From Daldinia sp. FL1419 (taxonomy: Eukaryota; Ascomycota; Sordariomycetes; Xylariales; Hypoxylaceae): a DNA stretch of 64,000 nucleotides. The position numbers and the translations under genes were made by a program. The notes beneath the pieces are model-generated. The model saw only the letters and a list, made by a program, of their open reading frames with translations, searched no databases and was not told where the DNA came from. The stretch spans positions 1 through 64,000 of the forward strand of contig MU623404.1 in assembly GCA_025201765.1 (NCBI GenBank), given 5' to 3'. This document shows positions 44,644 through 55,846 of this stretch, piece after piece (position 1 is the first letter of the stretch; every line of letters starts with the position of its first letter).

Positions 44644-45594
44644 ATGGACGTTTTGGCCCCTGATCGGCCCCACGGGCAACCGGATCCGGCTACTCATCAA
44701 GACAAGATATTAGTCGACTACAGAATATTATCGGGTAGAAAGATACGGATGATCGAATCCTGGGTTAGCGAAGTCTTGTCAAATCCGGGCTTCTGCACGT
44801 GCTCTAGACCCGACATAGCTCCGCCTCGGATCACGGACGAAGAATCACCATCTACATCGACTTTGGCTGCAATTCCGGAGGACGAGCCACAATCACATAG
44901 ATCTAGTTCTGTCCGGATTAAGCATCCTAGCGGATCCTCGTCAATCAACATAGGATCAGGGCGACCGAACCTATCGTCATGTCCTTCTTGTCAGTCCCCC
45001 CTCGATGAGGCTATATCGTTAAAGAAGCTTAGGGAGCTCGAAGATCTGAGTTTCGTACGCAAAGGAAGTCCACGGTCTTCAGCTGGTTCTAGCAAGTTGA
45101 GCCCGATTCCGGTCGTTGGCGATGGACATAAACCCATCGCGCTACCAAAGCATAAACCCATCGTAATAGCCAAGCCGGAGAAGAGAATGGGTCCCAGCAA
45201 AGAACAATTATTAAAACCGTTTCAAAAACTCAAAGTTTTTGGGTCGAGGACCGTGGCCACCTCAAGAAGGTTGAAGGCCAAGGTTCTCGGAATGAAGTCG
45301 CTTAGAATAAGATTAATGGAACGCCAAGGGAAGCTCCCTCAGTCGGGCGACGACGTCGAGGCCAGGGCTAGCCGTCCCCGTGCTACGAATGTCTACGCCC
45401 AATACAGGCTAAACGCCTCATCCGCAGGGTCAGTTGAGACACTGGCGGGATTGAGTGATGACGAGCGTAGAAGACCCGGGCTGACTGTTGATGAATCTGC
45501 AGCTCGTCTACGAAGGGCGGCCCGTTTGCTAAACCGGAAATCAGTTCTCGCAGATGTCCCTACTGCGCCGAAAGACACCAAGGCAAGGGCTTAG
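44644..45594 (+). CDS. hypothetical basic protein, family not recognised
   Basis: Single exon of 316 residues starting MDVLAPDRPHGQPDP. The N-terminal 50 residues (KILVDYRILSGRKIRMIESW) look folded. The rest is Ser/Arg/Lys-rich and probably disordered, with a basic stretch (PFQKLKVFGSRTVATSRRLK) near 195-225. Two Cys pairs (CTC and CPSC) are spaced about 60 residues apart, too far for an obvious zinc finger. No domain or signal peptide recognised. The base composition and length argue for a real gene, but I cannot assign a role. The ATG at 44644 follows directly on AT-rich leader. Confidence 0.65.
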   Translation: MDVLAPDRPHGQPDPATHQDKILVDYRILSGRKIRMIESWVSEVLSNPGFCTCSRPDIAPPRITDEESPSTSTLAAIPEDEPQSHRSSSVRIKHPSGSSSINIGSGRPNLSSCPSCQSPLDEAISLKKLRELEDLSFVRKGSPRSSAGSSKLSPIPVVGDGHKPIALPKHKPIVIAKPEKRMGPSKEQLLKPFQKLKVFGSRTVATSRRLKAKVLGMKSLRIRLMERQGKLPQSGDDVEARASRPRATNVYAQYRLNASSAGSVETLAGLSDDERRRPGLTVDESAARLRRAARLLNRKSVLADVPTAPKDTKARA

Positions 45595-47305
45595 ATCGGG
45601 CAGACGTTTCGCCGAAGAGTTAGATAATAGTATTACGGAGAGGAGCATATTTGATGTTGAGGAGACTAGATATCATCCATAGCGTTGGTTTATCGGTATA
45701 TAATGATTATAATAGCATCGGACCATCCCTAGGCAAGCAACAGGGGCGTCAGAACGGGATGGCCGAACCCGAGATACGGGCATAGCGGTGTTTGAATTTC
45801 AGAAGGGGAATACCCATTGGTTTAGGAGCCGGGTTCTGGTTTATTACAATAGGGATTAAGGATTAAGGAGAACATGTATATTTATCATGGTTCTTGGCGT
45901 TAAATCAACAGCTCAGTTTGTTATATCGTGTTAAAGGCATTGACTAATTTGAAGCACCAGTCACAATTTGCTTTGTTAGAAGCAAGATTGGTATCATACG
46001 GAACAGTTTGCATTAGATGATTGGTTAAGGGGAAGAGGAATCATATACAACTATTTACTTAATACGCGAGGTAGAGAACGAAACAAGTAGAATAGCGCAG
46101 GCCTCAGATTTAATAATTGAGATCATTTCCATTATGGATATCCCTCTTCCTATCATATGTTTATTGGAGTATCATCACCGGCCTGCTTGTTGCTCGAGGG
46201 GGTTTCTAGTAGAGTGTTGAAACGACGAATAGAATATACCTATCTTGCTTAAAGCGACGGCAATGTTTGAAGTTTGGTTTGGTTTGGTTTGGGGGTATCG
46301 AATTTCTTGGTCCAGTATATGGCATTCATCACGCTTGTGATTACCATACGGACATTGCTCGCAAACACTGCGTGTTTAATATTGTTTAAGAACCTATGGT
46401 ACCGAAACCCTCACGGCGGTAACTGTATGTCTTCGAAACAACATAACAACATCGTATATAGAAATTTTGAAGAAAGAAAAAGCGTATGCGCTGAATAAAT
46501 TTTCTGCAATATTTTATTTTAGCGCCAGAGCCAAGTACGTACCCACTTGACATGTACGTAGTACCTACATGTATGTACCACTATATCTCTGGCTACCTAT
46601 GTACATAGGTACCTTACACACGTCAATCGATTAAGAGTTGCACATGGAAATATACACCTAAGATTCTTATTTCTAAAACTGTTTATTGCGTTGGAACACC
46701 GTGGAGATTTGAGATTGAAACCTACACGGATTCCTTATTCACACCAAGAGTCCTTTATACCTATACTCTCCAGATGAAAGTAGGAATGAGTGAAGGAAAA
46801 AAAAAACAGTACAAAGCAACATATCATAAAGACCCACACATGTTCCTTGTTAGTGCAGTTAAATACAGTTCGAGGTTAGTTCGAGGTTCCATAAGTTGAA
46901 TGTCCCGAAAAATGCACAGACCACTAGGTTAGATAATATGCAAGATAGGTAACCTTTCCATGTTCCCAGCCTCATTAAGTTGCATATGCTTTTTCCTTTC
47001 CTACATTGTGCCAACTTTCTTCTCGTGATCATCATTGTTCGTCGATCTAACCTCGACAACCTCATTGTCACCCGAACCTGCCTTTTCGTCGCGTCTTTGG
47101 TACTTAAGGGATGATGAACCTTCGGAATTGCATTGTTCCTTCATTCTAACCTCGTTGTTAAACTCTCCATAGTTTCAATTCAGTCCACGTCGTTTCATTT
47201 CCCAGCCTCGCGACAATTCCCATATCTCACATATATCTACTTCACAACATTTTATTGCCGTCGCCCAGCTATTGTTAAAAGAATCGCGTAAAAAAATACT
47301 CAAAT
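45595..47305. other. intergenic region
   Basis: Between the unrecognised basic protein gene and PRP39. It contains TAGGTACCTA micro-repeats at 46540-46615 and, toward 47305, a pyrimidine-rich leader for PRP39. No gene supported. Confidence 0.55.
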
Positions 47306-49645
47306 ATGGCTGATTTTAATCACTTTGGCACTTCCGACGAGGAGAATGACGAGATAAAAAAGTTGATGTTGGAAGTGGTACGTATCCAAGAGTTCTTCTA
47401 CCTATTCGCAACTTCGTTGCATTCTATTGGCTTTTCGCGATATACTAACTGCAAGATAGGAGGCTGACACCGACAACTTCGAGTCGTGGGAGAAGCTCAT
47501 CCGTGCCTGTGAGGCCCAAGAAGGAGGTCTCAACCGGAATTCTAGTCCTCAGGCATTGGCCACGCTTCGCGATGTCTACGACCGATTTCTTCTCAAGTTC
47601 CCGCTCCTCTTCGGGTACTGGAAGAAGTATGCGGACCTCGAATTCAACATTTCGGGTCCTGAATCTGCCGAGATGGTATTGACTTCCCTTTCTAATAACC
47701 CTACAGTTCTTGTGAGCTAACCCGTGTTAGATCTACGAGCGTGGATGCGCGAGTATCACCAACTGTGTTGATCTATGGGCCTCCTATTGTTCCTTCAAGA
47801 TGGAGACCACTCACACGCCCCATTTGGTCAGAGAGTAAGTAGAACCGGACGTTTCCTACCCCATAACATTTACCACCGACAGAGCAAAAGCTGCAAAGCG
47901 AACCCCAACACTATCGAAACGTTAAATACACGACTCTTCAGTCGTTGACGGTGAGAGATGCCAACAGAATCCATAACATGTTGGATATTTTCTCACAGAT
48001 TCTGCCAGGCCGTGGTTCCCTACAATGTCATTGGTTTGACCTTGAACATCCTCGTCGCATTCTATACACCCTGCGCCTCAAACGGATTGATTTGGAATCG
48101 GAATAGTTGCTTGCACAATCCCTCCTCTTCTGTATTTGCCCTCCTACCCACCCTCACTCCCTATACCCCCTTTATTATTTCCGTCTTTACTAACATCTAC
48201 CTCCAGGCTCTTTGAGCGAGCCGCAACTTCCGTCGGCCTTGACTTCCTAGCCCATCCCTTTTGGGATAAATATATCGAATACGAAGAGAGACAGGAAGCT
48301 CAGGATAAAATCTTCGCCATCCTGCAGCGGGTTATCCATATCCCGATGCACCAGTACGCTCGGTACTTCGAGCGGTTCCGCCAACTTGCCCACAGCCGGC
48401 CCATTAAGGAGTTAGTGCCGCCTGAGACTCTCGCGCGTCTCCGAGCAGAGGTAGAAGCTGAGAGTGCTGCGTATGGCGCAATGCCACGAGCCGAACTAGA
48501 GGTTGAACGAGATATCCGTGCCAAGGTCGATGCCATGTTCTACGAGACCTTCCAGAAGACTCAGGACGAAACGAATAAGCGATGGACATACGAATCGGAA
48601 ATCAAACGACCATACTTCCACGTTACCGAACTCGAGAACTCGCAGCTGGCTAACTGGCGGAAATACCTCGACTTCGAGGAGAGCGAGGGCGATTTTGCTA
48701 GGACCACATTCCTCTACGAGCGCTGCATTGTTACGTGTGCGTTGTACGACGAATTTTGGTTACGGTATGCCAGGTGGATGTCGGCGCAACCTGGAAAAGA
48801 GGAGGAAGTTCGCCATATTTATATGAGAGCTGCCACCCTCTTCGTGCCTATTAGCCGACCAGGCGTCCGTCTGCAATTCGCGTATTTTGAGGAGTCTTGC
48901 GGGCGCACAGGTGTCGCTCGAGATATCCACGAAGCTATATTAATGCAGCTGCCCGACTGCGTGGAGGCTATTGTCTCCTGGGCTAACCTAGAGAGACGGC
49001 AAAACGGACTCGATGCGGCGATTCAAGTCTACAAGGCACAAATCGACGCACCACACGTCAACATCTTCACCAAGGCTGTTCTTGTGACACGATGGGCCTT
49101 CCTGCTATGGAAGATCAAGGGCTCCGTCGACGAGGCAAGGACGGTTTTCCTGAAGAATGTTCAATGGTACGCTGATAGCCGCCACTTTTGGGAGAAGTGG
49201 CTCGAGTTCGAATTAGAACAGCCTACAAACTCGGAAATCGAATCGCAGCATGCCGAGCGTATCAAGCACACCTTCGACGAATTATTGGCTAAGAGCCGAA
49301 TATCGCCGGCGGCTAAGAAGGAATTATACCTGGTATATTTGACCTATCTCCAAGAAAGGGGCGGTGCAGATGCGATGAAACAGTTCCTCACTATCGATCG
49401 TGAAATTTATGGGTATGTATTCTTTCCATGCGTCTGGACAGTAACATAAACGACAACATACTAACCTTGTGCGCAGCCCTACTTCGTTGTCGGTGCTTGA
49501 TAGGCCTGCGATTAAGGAGAATGGTGTAGCAAGGGCACCTTTAGACGATGCCACCAGAGCAAAAGCTGAGAGTCGATACACCACATATTACGAATACTAT
49601 ATGGAACCAGAGCCAAGCCCGCAAGGAACCGCAGCTTTCCAGTAA
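47306..49645 (+). CDS. PRP39: U1 snRNP splicing factor Prp39
   Basis: Five exons: 47306-47377, 47460-47675, 47731-47834, 48207-49412 and 49477-49645, giving 588 residues. The protein consists of tandem HAT (half-a-TPR) helices with the recurring W/Y/F...Y/W spacing, for example NFESWEKLIRACEAQ, FGYWKKYADLEFN, LFERAATSVGLDFLAHPFWD, NWRKYLDFEESEGDF, and FWLRYARWMS. Those segments are characteristic of Prp39, a U1 snRNP component needed for 5' splice-site recognition. Intron 3 is 372 bp with a TACTAAC branch site, unusually long here. An ORF scan would misplace the start of exon 4 at 48136; the true splice acceptor is at 48206. The C-terminus is acidic (YYMEPEPSPQ). Confidence 0.94.
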
Positions 49646-50876
49646 GCTTGAATACAAACTCGACTTACACTGGAGTGCTATAGTAACCTAGCCCCGGTAA
49701 GTGACGACGCCCGGAGGGTTAGGCGAACAGGAGATAGTGAGATGGGGGCAATGGATATCTGTATCATACTTGAATTCCACCGATGTTGAGGTCTAAGTTA
49801 TAATAGGGACATACATAAGTCTCTGGCGGGCCGGGATGAACGGGCAAAGGAGATCATGGTGCGAATAATAGCCAGAATAACTCAGTCGAGGAACTCACTG
49901 CACTCGAAAGCTACTAACCTAGGCAATAAGTTGTACGCGTATTTTTTTTTCACGATTGATTAAAGAAAATAAAAATTTAATCTGTCCAAGCTTGGAATTG
50001 CTAATTAGCTACCTACTACCTACGCTACCTAGAAATAGTATACTATTGTGTCACTTTCATTTTCTATTAGTGCTTGAAAATTGGGCTCGAGTCAAATTAG
50101 AGCAATTGAGTCATCTCCGTGAGGATTTGATATCTGGTGACGAGCCGGCTTTTTTTTTTTTTTTTTTTACTGTTGCGGTATACGATTGCTAGCTAGGGAC
50201 CTGACGGACGCTTTCTGCCGAAACCACGAGCCGGTAATCGGAGATAAGACTTTAAATGGGAGATCCTAAAGTACATATACCTACCATACTCGGACAAGCT
50301 CGGGCAATTGGGGAAGCTTTTCGTTCTGGCTTTTTTTTTTTCTTTTTTTCTATTTTGTCTAACGTTAGGTTCGTGGGTAGGTACCTAGTGGCAGAGTGGA
50401 CCTCGGGGTGCGGTGCCGTGCGGGCGGAGAGCGGACTATACGTATATGTAGGCAGGTAGGTAGGTATTTAGTCCGTTACGAGTGGTGGTCCCTAAGGGTT
50501 GCTAGGCCTACTACGACTAGAAGCTGGTTTAGCGGGCAGGCGGGTGGGCTTCGCGGCTCGCGGTTCGCGGTGGCAGTTTCTAAATGGGTGTAAGGCTTAA
50601 AGGCTCCTGACAAATACTCGGTGGATTAGGTAACGTATGGATCCCATCCCGTATGTATCTCTTATTAGTAACGCTAACGCGCCTAAGGGGGAAAGAACGG
50701 GACTCGGGAGACTGCTAAAAAAAAAAGTTATACGAAGCTTCTCTGATAAGTCTGGAATAATATCAGTTTGGCTCGAGGTCGGGGACAATGGGATTATTGT
50801 CTTTCGAATCGTTCGATTATCGACCTTTTAATACTCGAGCCAATCGATTTACAAAATATACGTGGGGGTTCATAAG

Positions 50877-51658
50877 TACCATAGTGGCAAAGGGGTATTT
50901 TCAACAACCATTGTAAAATTAAAACCGTTGTATTTGATGAAACGTTTCGGGGATTTAGAACCTCTGATTGGTTGAAATTGAAAAATAGTGGGGCCAAATC
51001 TGAATTGAATTTTTAGGTTCGAAATCGATCGTTGCAAATGCTGAAAACCATTGTATCATATAAAACCGTTGAGATTTTCGAAATAGTTTTAATAAAATAT
51101 CATGATTTTATTCTTAAAATATATAAAAATTTTAATAATTTAATAACTTTTTTTAAAAAAATAATATTATTATTAATATTATTTTATTTAATTTTATTTA
51201 ATTTTTATTAAATTTAATAAAATATAAAATTTAATATTTTTAAATATTTTTGAATTTGAAATATATAATAATCAAAATCAATTAAACTTTCAGTAAATTG
51301 TAACGTAAAGTAGCTCAACTGTAAATGACGTAAATTGTAATTCGTAATTCGTAATTCGTAAAAAAAACTTAAAACTTTAAGGTCATGGATTCAAATCAGT
51401 CAAAAAGTCAAAAAGTCAAAAAAAAAAAAAAAAAAAACCTTAAATTTTTCGAATTTTAAAATAGATTTGCCCCGCTTTTTAAACCAATCAAAGCTTTAGA
51501 ATAAAAAATATACAATCATTACAAAATTTAAAATCGTTGTAAAATTCAAAACCGTTGTAATGGTTATATTTAAATATCTGTTAAGGAATGCTATTCAAAT
51601 ATAAAACGATATTTCGATTTATTATGGTTGTAACAACCCCCCCACTGCCACTATGGTA
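50877..51658 (-). mobile_element. AT-rich TIR element, copy 2
   Basis: Reverse-complement copy of the element at 29803-30591, about 782 bp. It begins TACCATAGTGGCAAAGGGG and ends CCACTGCCACTATGGTA. It keeps G or C at most positions where copy 1 has A or T (for example CAACGGTTTT against CAACAATTTT), so it is nearer the ancestral sequence. It has the same TA-flanked CCATA(G)TGGCA ends and no coding capacity. Confidence 0.8.
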
Positions 51659-52414
51659 CCTAAGGTTCCAATGTTGAAACCCTTATATATTATTTTTACA
51701 ATAGGGCACGGCTTGAGAGACAGTAAAGTTACATGCACACGCGCAGGTTGCATGCATGCGTGGCCCCGTGAATCTAGGCGTTCTATTCGCTACGTCGTTG
51801 TTGGCATCAGATGTTGCCATCGGTTGCCCATCAACAAGAAAAATTCCTCCGCACGGGCATCCATGTAGGTACCTATGAATCTCTGTAGAGAAGTACCTAA
51901 GTACCTACCTATCGTACTACGTACCCAGAAAATTACACTAACCTACCTACTTACACTACATCCGTTAGCCGTGTAGCCATGCCATGGGCAAGTGCGAAAC
52001 GAAGAGAGCGAAATAAAAGAAAGAGATACCGTTTAGTCATTCGAAGGCGGGCCCACATCTAGTAGAAGCCGAGAGAAAAGTAATGCTAGGGGGTCGCCAC
52101 CCAATAGGACGACTTAGATTATTTCTTACTAAACATTTCGGCCTGTTCTGATTGTGTTCTGCTTGCCTTTTCCCAAGCACGGAGACTTGCCGTCCTCGGA
52201 TTTCTTTTCCTGTAAGCCCTTAGAATTTGGCCTCTCTTCCCTCACCGTCCCTCTTTCCATCTCTATACATATACATATATCAAGCTCTCTTGCTTTTTCC
52301 TTCTTTTTTAATATTTCCTTGTCTTGGTTGAACCCAATTGCATTCCTCTGCTGTGCACTAGGAAAGACAAAGTAAGACATATCTCTCCCATACCCAAACA
52401 ATCTCCCCGCCAAA

Positions 52415-52441
52415 TTATATATATATATATATATATATATA
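52415..52441. repeat. (AT)n microsatellite in the CCP1 leader
   Basis: A run of about 13 AT dinucleotides lies 32 bp before the cytochrome c peroxidase ATG, in the probable 5' untranslated region. Confidence 0.85.
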
Positions 52442-52472
52442 GTTCTTGGTGTCTAACCGACCAACGTTGTAG

Positions 52473-53608
52473 ATGTCGGCCGCAACCGTGTCCCGCCAGA
52501 TGGCCCGCGCGGCCCTGCGCACCTCCGCCAGAAACACATTTGCCACTTCTTCCCGGCAAGCATTCCGACAGCACGGCCGACGATTCTACTCGTCAGAGCC
52601 CCCCAAGAACTCTAGCTCCTCGAGCCTGATCTACCTGGCTGGTGCCGCCGTTGCAGGTGCTGCCGGCTACTACTTCTACACCTCCAACAGCTCGGCTAGC
52701 ACTAAGGTGTTCTCCGCCACCAAGGAGGACTACCAAAAGGTGTACAACGAGATTGCCAACCGTCTCGAGGAGAACGACGAGTACGATGACGGCAGCTACG
52801 GTCCCGTCCTCCTTCGTCTTGCGTGGCACGCTAGCGGTACCTACGACAAGGAGACTGGTACTGGTGGTAGCAACGGTGCTACCATGCGATTCGCTCCCGA
52901 GGGTGACCACGGCGCCAACGCCGGCTTGAAGCACGCTCGTGACTTCCTCGAGCCTGTTAAAGGTATGTTATCTTTCCCTATCTACCAAAGGTAACGCTCC
53001 ATGCTAATATCTCACTTATAGCCAAGTTCCCCTGGATCACCTACTCCGATCTTTGGATCATTGGTGGTATTGCTGCCATCCAGGAGATGCAGGGCCCCAT
53101 CATCCCCTTCCGACCTGGCCGCCAGGACCGCGATGCCTCAGCCTGCACCCCTGACGGACGTCTTCCCGACGGTGCCAAGGGAACCCCTCATCTACGTGAC
53201 ATCTTCTACCGCATGGGCTTCAACGACCAAGAAATTGTTGCCCTCGCTGGTGCTCACGCCCTCGGTCGTTGCCACACTGACCGAAGTGGATATGACGGCC
53301 CGTGGACTTTCTCCCCCACCGTCCTAACTAACGACTACTACCGCCTACTCCTCGAGGAGAAGTGGCAGCTCCGCAAGTGGGATGGCCCCAAGCAGTACGA
53401 AGACGTCAAGACCAAGTCGCTCATGATGCTGCCGGCTGACTACGCCCTCATTCAAGACAAGGCCACCAGGCCTTACGTTGAGAAGTACGCCAAGGACAAC
53501 GACCTATTCTTCAAGGACTTCGCTGCCGCTGTTACCAAGCTGTTCGAGCTCGGTGTTCCTTTCAAGCAGGACACTGAGAAGATCACCTTTAAGCCCGTTA
53601 ATGCTTAA
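52473..53608 (+). CDS. CCP1: mitochondrial cytochrome c peroxidase
   Basis: Two exons, 52473-52962 and 53022-53608, give 358 residues. The N-terminus (MSAATVSRQMARAALRTSAR) is a mitochondrial presequence. A hydrophobic segment follows (LIYLAGAAVAGAAGYYFY), consistent with the bipartite intermembrane-space targeting of Ccp1. Distal heme pocket residues are in PVLLRLAWHASG (Arg115, Trp118, His119). The proximal His is in ALAGAHALGR (His242). Trp258 in DGPWTFSPTVLTNDYY is the radical-forming Trp of CcP-type enzymes. It reduces H2O2 using ferrocytochrome c. A class I peroxidase of the ascorbate-type would lack this presequence and the TM segment. Confidence 0.97.
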
Positions 53609-54473
53609 ATTTAATAAGATACCATATGATAGAGTCAAGAGGGAGTGCTATAAAAGATTTAGAGGAGGAAGATAAGGCTAGATTTAGAGACGTAGACCAA
53701 GAACTAGACCCAGAAGCGATATCGAATCGTGGCTGTCGATACCTAGGGAAGACAGGCGGAGAGCCGGAGAGCCGAAGAGCCGGAGAGTGGAAGTGGAAGT
53801 GGGATACCTGCGCCGAACAGGGCTTGATTGAGCTATGTACTGTTTTCATTGGCCTAGTTATTTGTTCGATCTTGTTAAGCCAGCTTAAGGGCTGTGTATA
53901 TCAACCTAAGTATTCCCATCCATCTTTATGCCTCACTTTGCTTATATGTGACATATTATGGATAGTGCTTCATTGCTTAGCGGGGTGAAATTTAGATGGA
54001 AGCAATATCTGGGGACGATTGTAATAGAGATGTTTTAATAGGTTGGCGGGCTGCAAACGTAATGGAGATCCTTTTATGTTCTCCACTGCCATGTGGTCGC
54101 TATAGTCTGCACTATTTATTTATACTACATACACTATTTGTACACTACTTATTCTAGGTTGTAGGTGTATGTGCTCGGTACGTACTTTAATTTGGAGATG
54201 GAGTCGTTGCCCCACGTTTTTGTCGATAAGGTGTTTTTTGAGCAGCTACGTTACGTACTACGTCTTGAGCCTTGGTTATCCGCGATTTATACGTCAAAAG
54301 TTCAATTTTAGCTCGGGTTTCCATTCTTCTACAATTGAAATTAGCCACACCATCCTAGGACCTGTCCACCGGTTGGTGAAGCAGTGGACATAGGAATATC
54401 GCCTAACCTAGATAAGGTTGCACATAACCCCTCACCTCGTCTTTTCCTTCGTTTCATCCCTCCGTCCTTCTCA
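53609..54473. other. intergenic region
   Basis: 3' flank of CCP1 and upstream region of ATP11. A 120-codon frame at 53626-53988 begins 18 bases after the CCP1 stop and shows no recognisable protein features. Confidence 0.5.
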
Positions 54474-55454
54474 ATGGCAACAGCGCGCCTCCCCGCCCTG
54501 CGCAACCTCCTCGGGCGACGGCAGCCCTTCCGACTTCCGGGGCAGCAGCGGCGCTGGGCGCAAGTGCACGACGTGCGATTCGTAGCGACGACGCAGCCCG
54601 CGCGCAATATCGCCGAGAAGTACCGCGATAAACTCGATCGTAAAGCGCGCGAGGAAGGACTGAAGGATATTGGGGAGTTGAAGAAGGTGTATAAGGAGAA
54701 GATTGAGGAGTTGAAGAAGAAGGATAGCGTTTCGGTGCCCGGTCTAGATGCCCTGCTTGCGGATGAACCGGTTACGCCCGAGGGGATTAGGGGAAAGGCG
54801 GGGGATGGGATTACACAGAGACCGCCGCCGCCGCCGCCGCAGGCTCAGGCTCAGGCGCAAGGGGGTGCGGGGAGCACGAATGCCGCCGTGAAGCCGCTTT
54901 CTGAGATTTTGGACCTTCCGAAAGCCCGCGCATTGCCGGAGAAAGAACTCAGTGCGATATGGCGCCTCCGCCACGCCTCGTCGCCCAACTCCCTCTGCGC
55001 CGTAATCCCCACCGCAACCTACGCGGCCCTCGAAGCAACCGCCCGGCGCCACCCCTCCTTCGTGCTCCCCGTGCCCCGGGGCGCCGACGTCGGCGCCGAG
55101 ATCCACTTCCTGCAATGGGTGTTCGACTCGGCGTCGCGAACGGCGACGGTGTTGTTCACGCAGCTGGCGGAGTACAAGGCGCGCGGGGAGTGGGCGCAGC
55201 CGCACACGAGCGTGACGCACTACGTGGACGAGGGGTTGGCGGGGGTGTTGATGGCCGGGAGCGTGGTGGATGGGCGGGGGGCGAGCGTGCAGGACGCGAA
55301 GTGGCTCGTTATGCTTATGCAGAGGTTTTATGGGGGCGAGGGGACTGGCGGGGAGAAGGATGGGGAGAAGAGGAGGTTGTTGGAGGAGTTTGGACGCGGG
55401 GATGGCAAGTTTAGCGTCGAGAGGCTTTTAGAGGAGAGCGAGAGGTTGGCTTAG
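54474..55454 (+). CDS. ATP11: mitochondrial F1-ATPase assembly chaperone ATP11
   Basis: Single exon. The Met at 54474 (MATARLPALRNLLGRRQPFR) is preferred because it opens a mitochondrial presequence; the frame extends 30 codons upstream but without a targeting character. The mature protein is 326 residues including the presequence. It has a coiled coil (RDKLDRKAREEGLKDIGELK), a Pro/Gln-rich linker, then the ATP11 domain (KPLSEILDLPKARALPEKEL, IWRLRHA, EIHFLQWVFDSASRTATVLF, HYVDEGLAGVLMAGSVVDGR). ATP11 chaperones the F1 beta subunit during ATP synthase assembly in the matrix. The coding region is strongly GC-rich, so several antisense frames look long. Confidence 0.94.
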   Translation: MATARLPALRNLLGRRQPFRLPGQQRRWAQVHDVRFVATTQPARNIAEKYRDKLDRKAREEGLKDIGELKKVYKEKIEELKKKDSVSVPGLDALLADEPVTPEGIRGKAGDGITQRPPPPPPQAQAQAQGGAGSTNAAVKPLSEILDLPKARALPEKELSAIWRLRHASSPNSLCAVIPTATYAALEATARRHPSFVLPVPRGADVGAEIHFLQWVFDSASRTATVLFTQLAEYKARGEWAQPHTSVTHYVDEGLAGVLMAGSVVDGRGASVQDAKWLVMLMQRFYGGEGTGGEKDGEKRRLLEEFGRGDGKFSVERLLEESERLA

Positions 55455-55846
55455 GAGAAGAATATCGTGATAGGGTTGAGGAGAAGCTCAAACTTGGTAC
55501 ATAAGAGAGGTTGAAAGAGAGGGGGGGCATCCGGCACGATGCGCCGGGCTGAGATGGTTACGGGACGGCATACCCCATGACATGACGGCCAAGACAAGGC
55601 GTACGGGGACTTACGTATACTTAAGGCTGGTTTAGACGACGGATAACACCGCCCACGGATAGACAAACGAAAATAGGGGCCTATAGCTGGCTCGACTGTA
55701 CAATTATCTGTATCAATGCTATATACATGGGTATTCTAATCTCGAAAGAGAGTTCCACGCTTTGCTTTACATGTGTGCTCTTATCTCTTTGAATCTTCCT
55801 CTCCTCTCTCTATCGTCGTCATCATCATCATCACAGCTTTCTCTCA
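55455..55846. other. convergent intergenic spacer
   Basis: 3' flanks of ATP11 and the acyl-CoA ligase. A TCATCATCATCATCA tract lies close to the ligase stop. No other feature seen. Confidence 0.6.

Larger units (their letters stand above)
49646..52472. other. AT-rich intergenic region with TIR element copy 2
   Basis: It contains poly-T tracts (50151-50168 and 50331-50349), TAGGTACCTA micro-repeats, the inverted element at 50877-51658, and the leader of CCP1 with an (AT)n repeat at 52415-52441. No other gene supported. Confidence 0.6.

Noticed and set aside
53626..53988. 120-codon frame just after CCP1
   Set aside because: It lies in the probable 3' untranslated region, has repetitive RAGEWKWKWD composition, and has no recognisable family.
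54744..55220. 158-codon Arg-rich minus-strand frame
   Set aside because: Shadow of the GC-rich ATP11 coding region.
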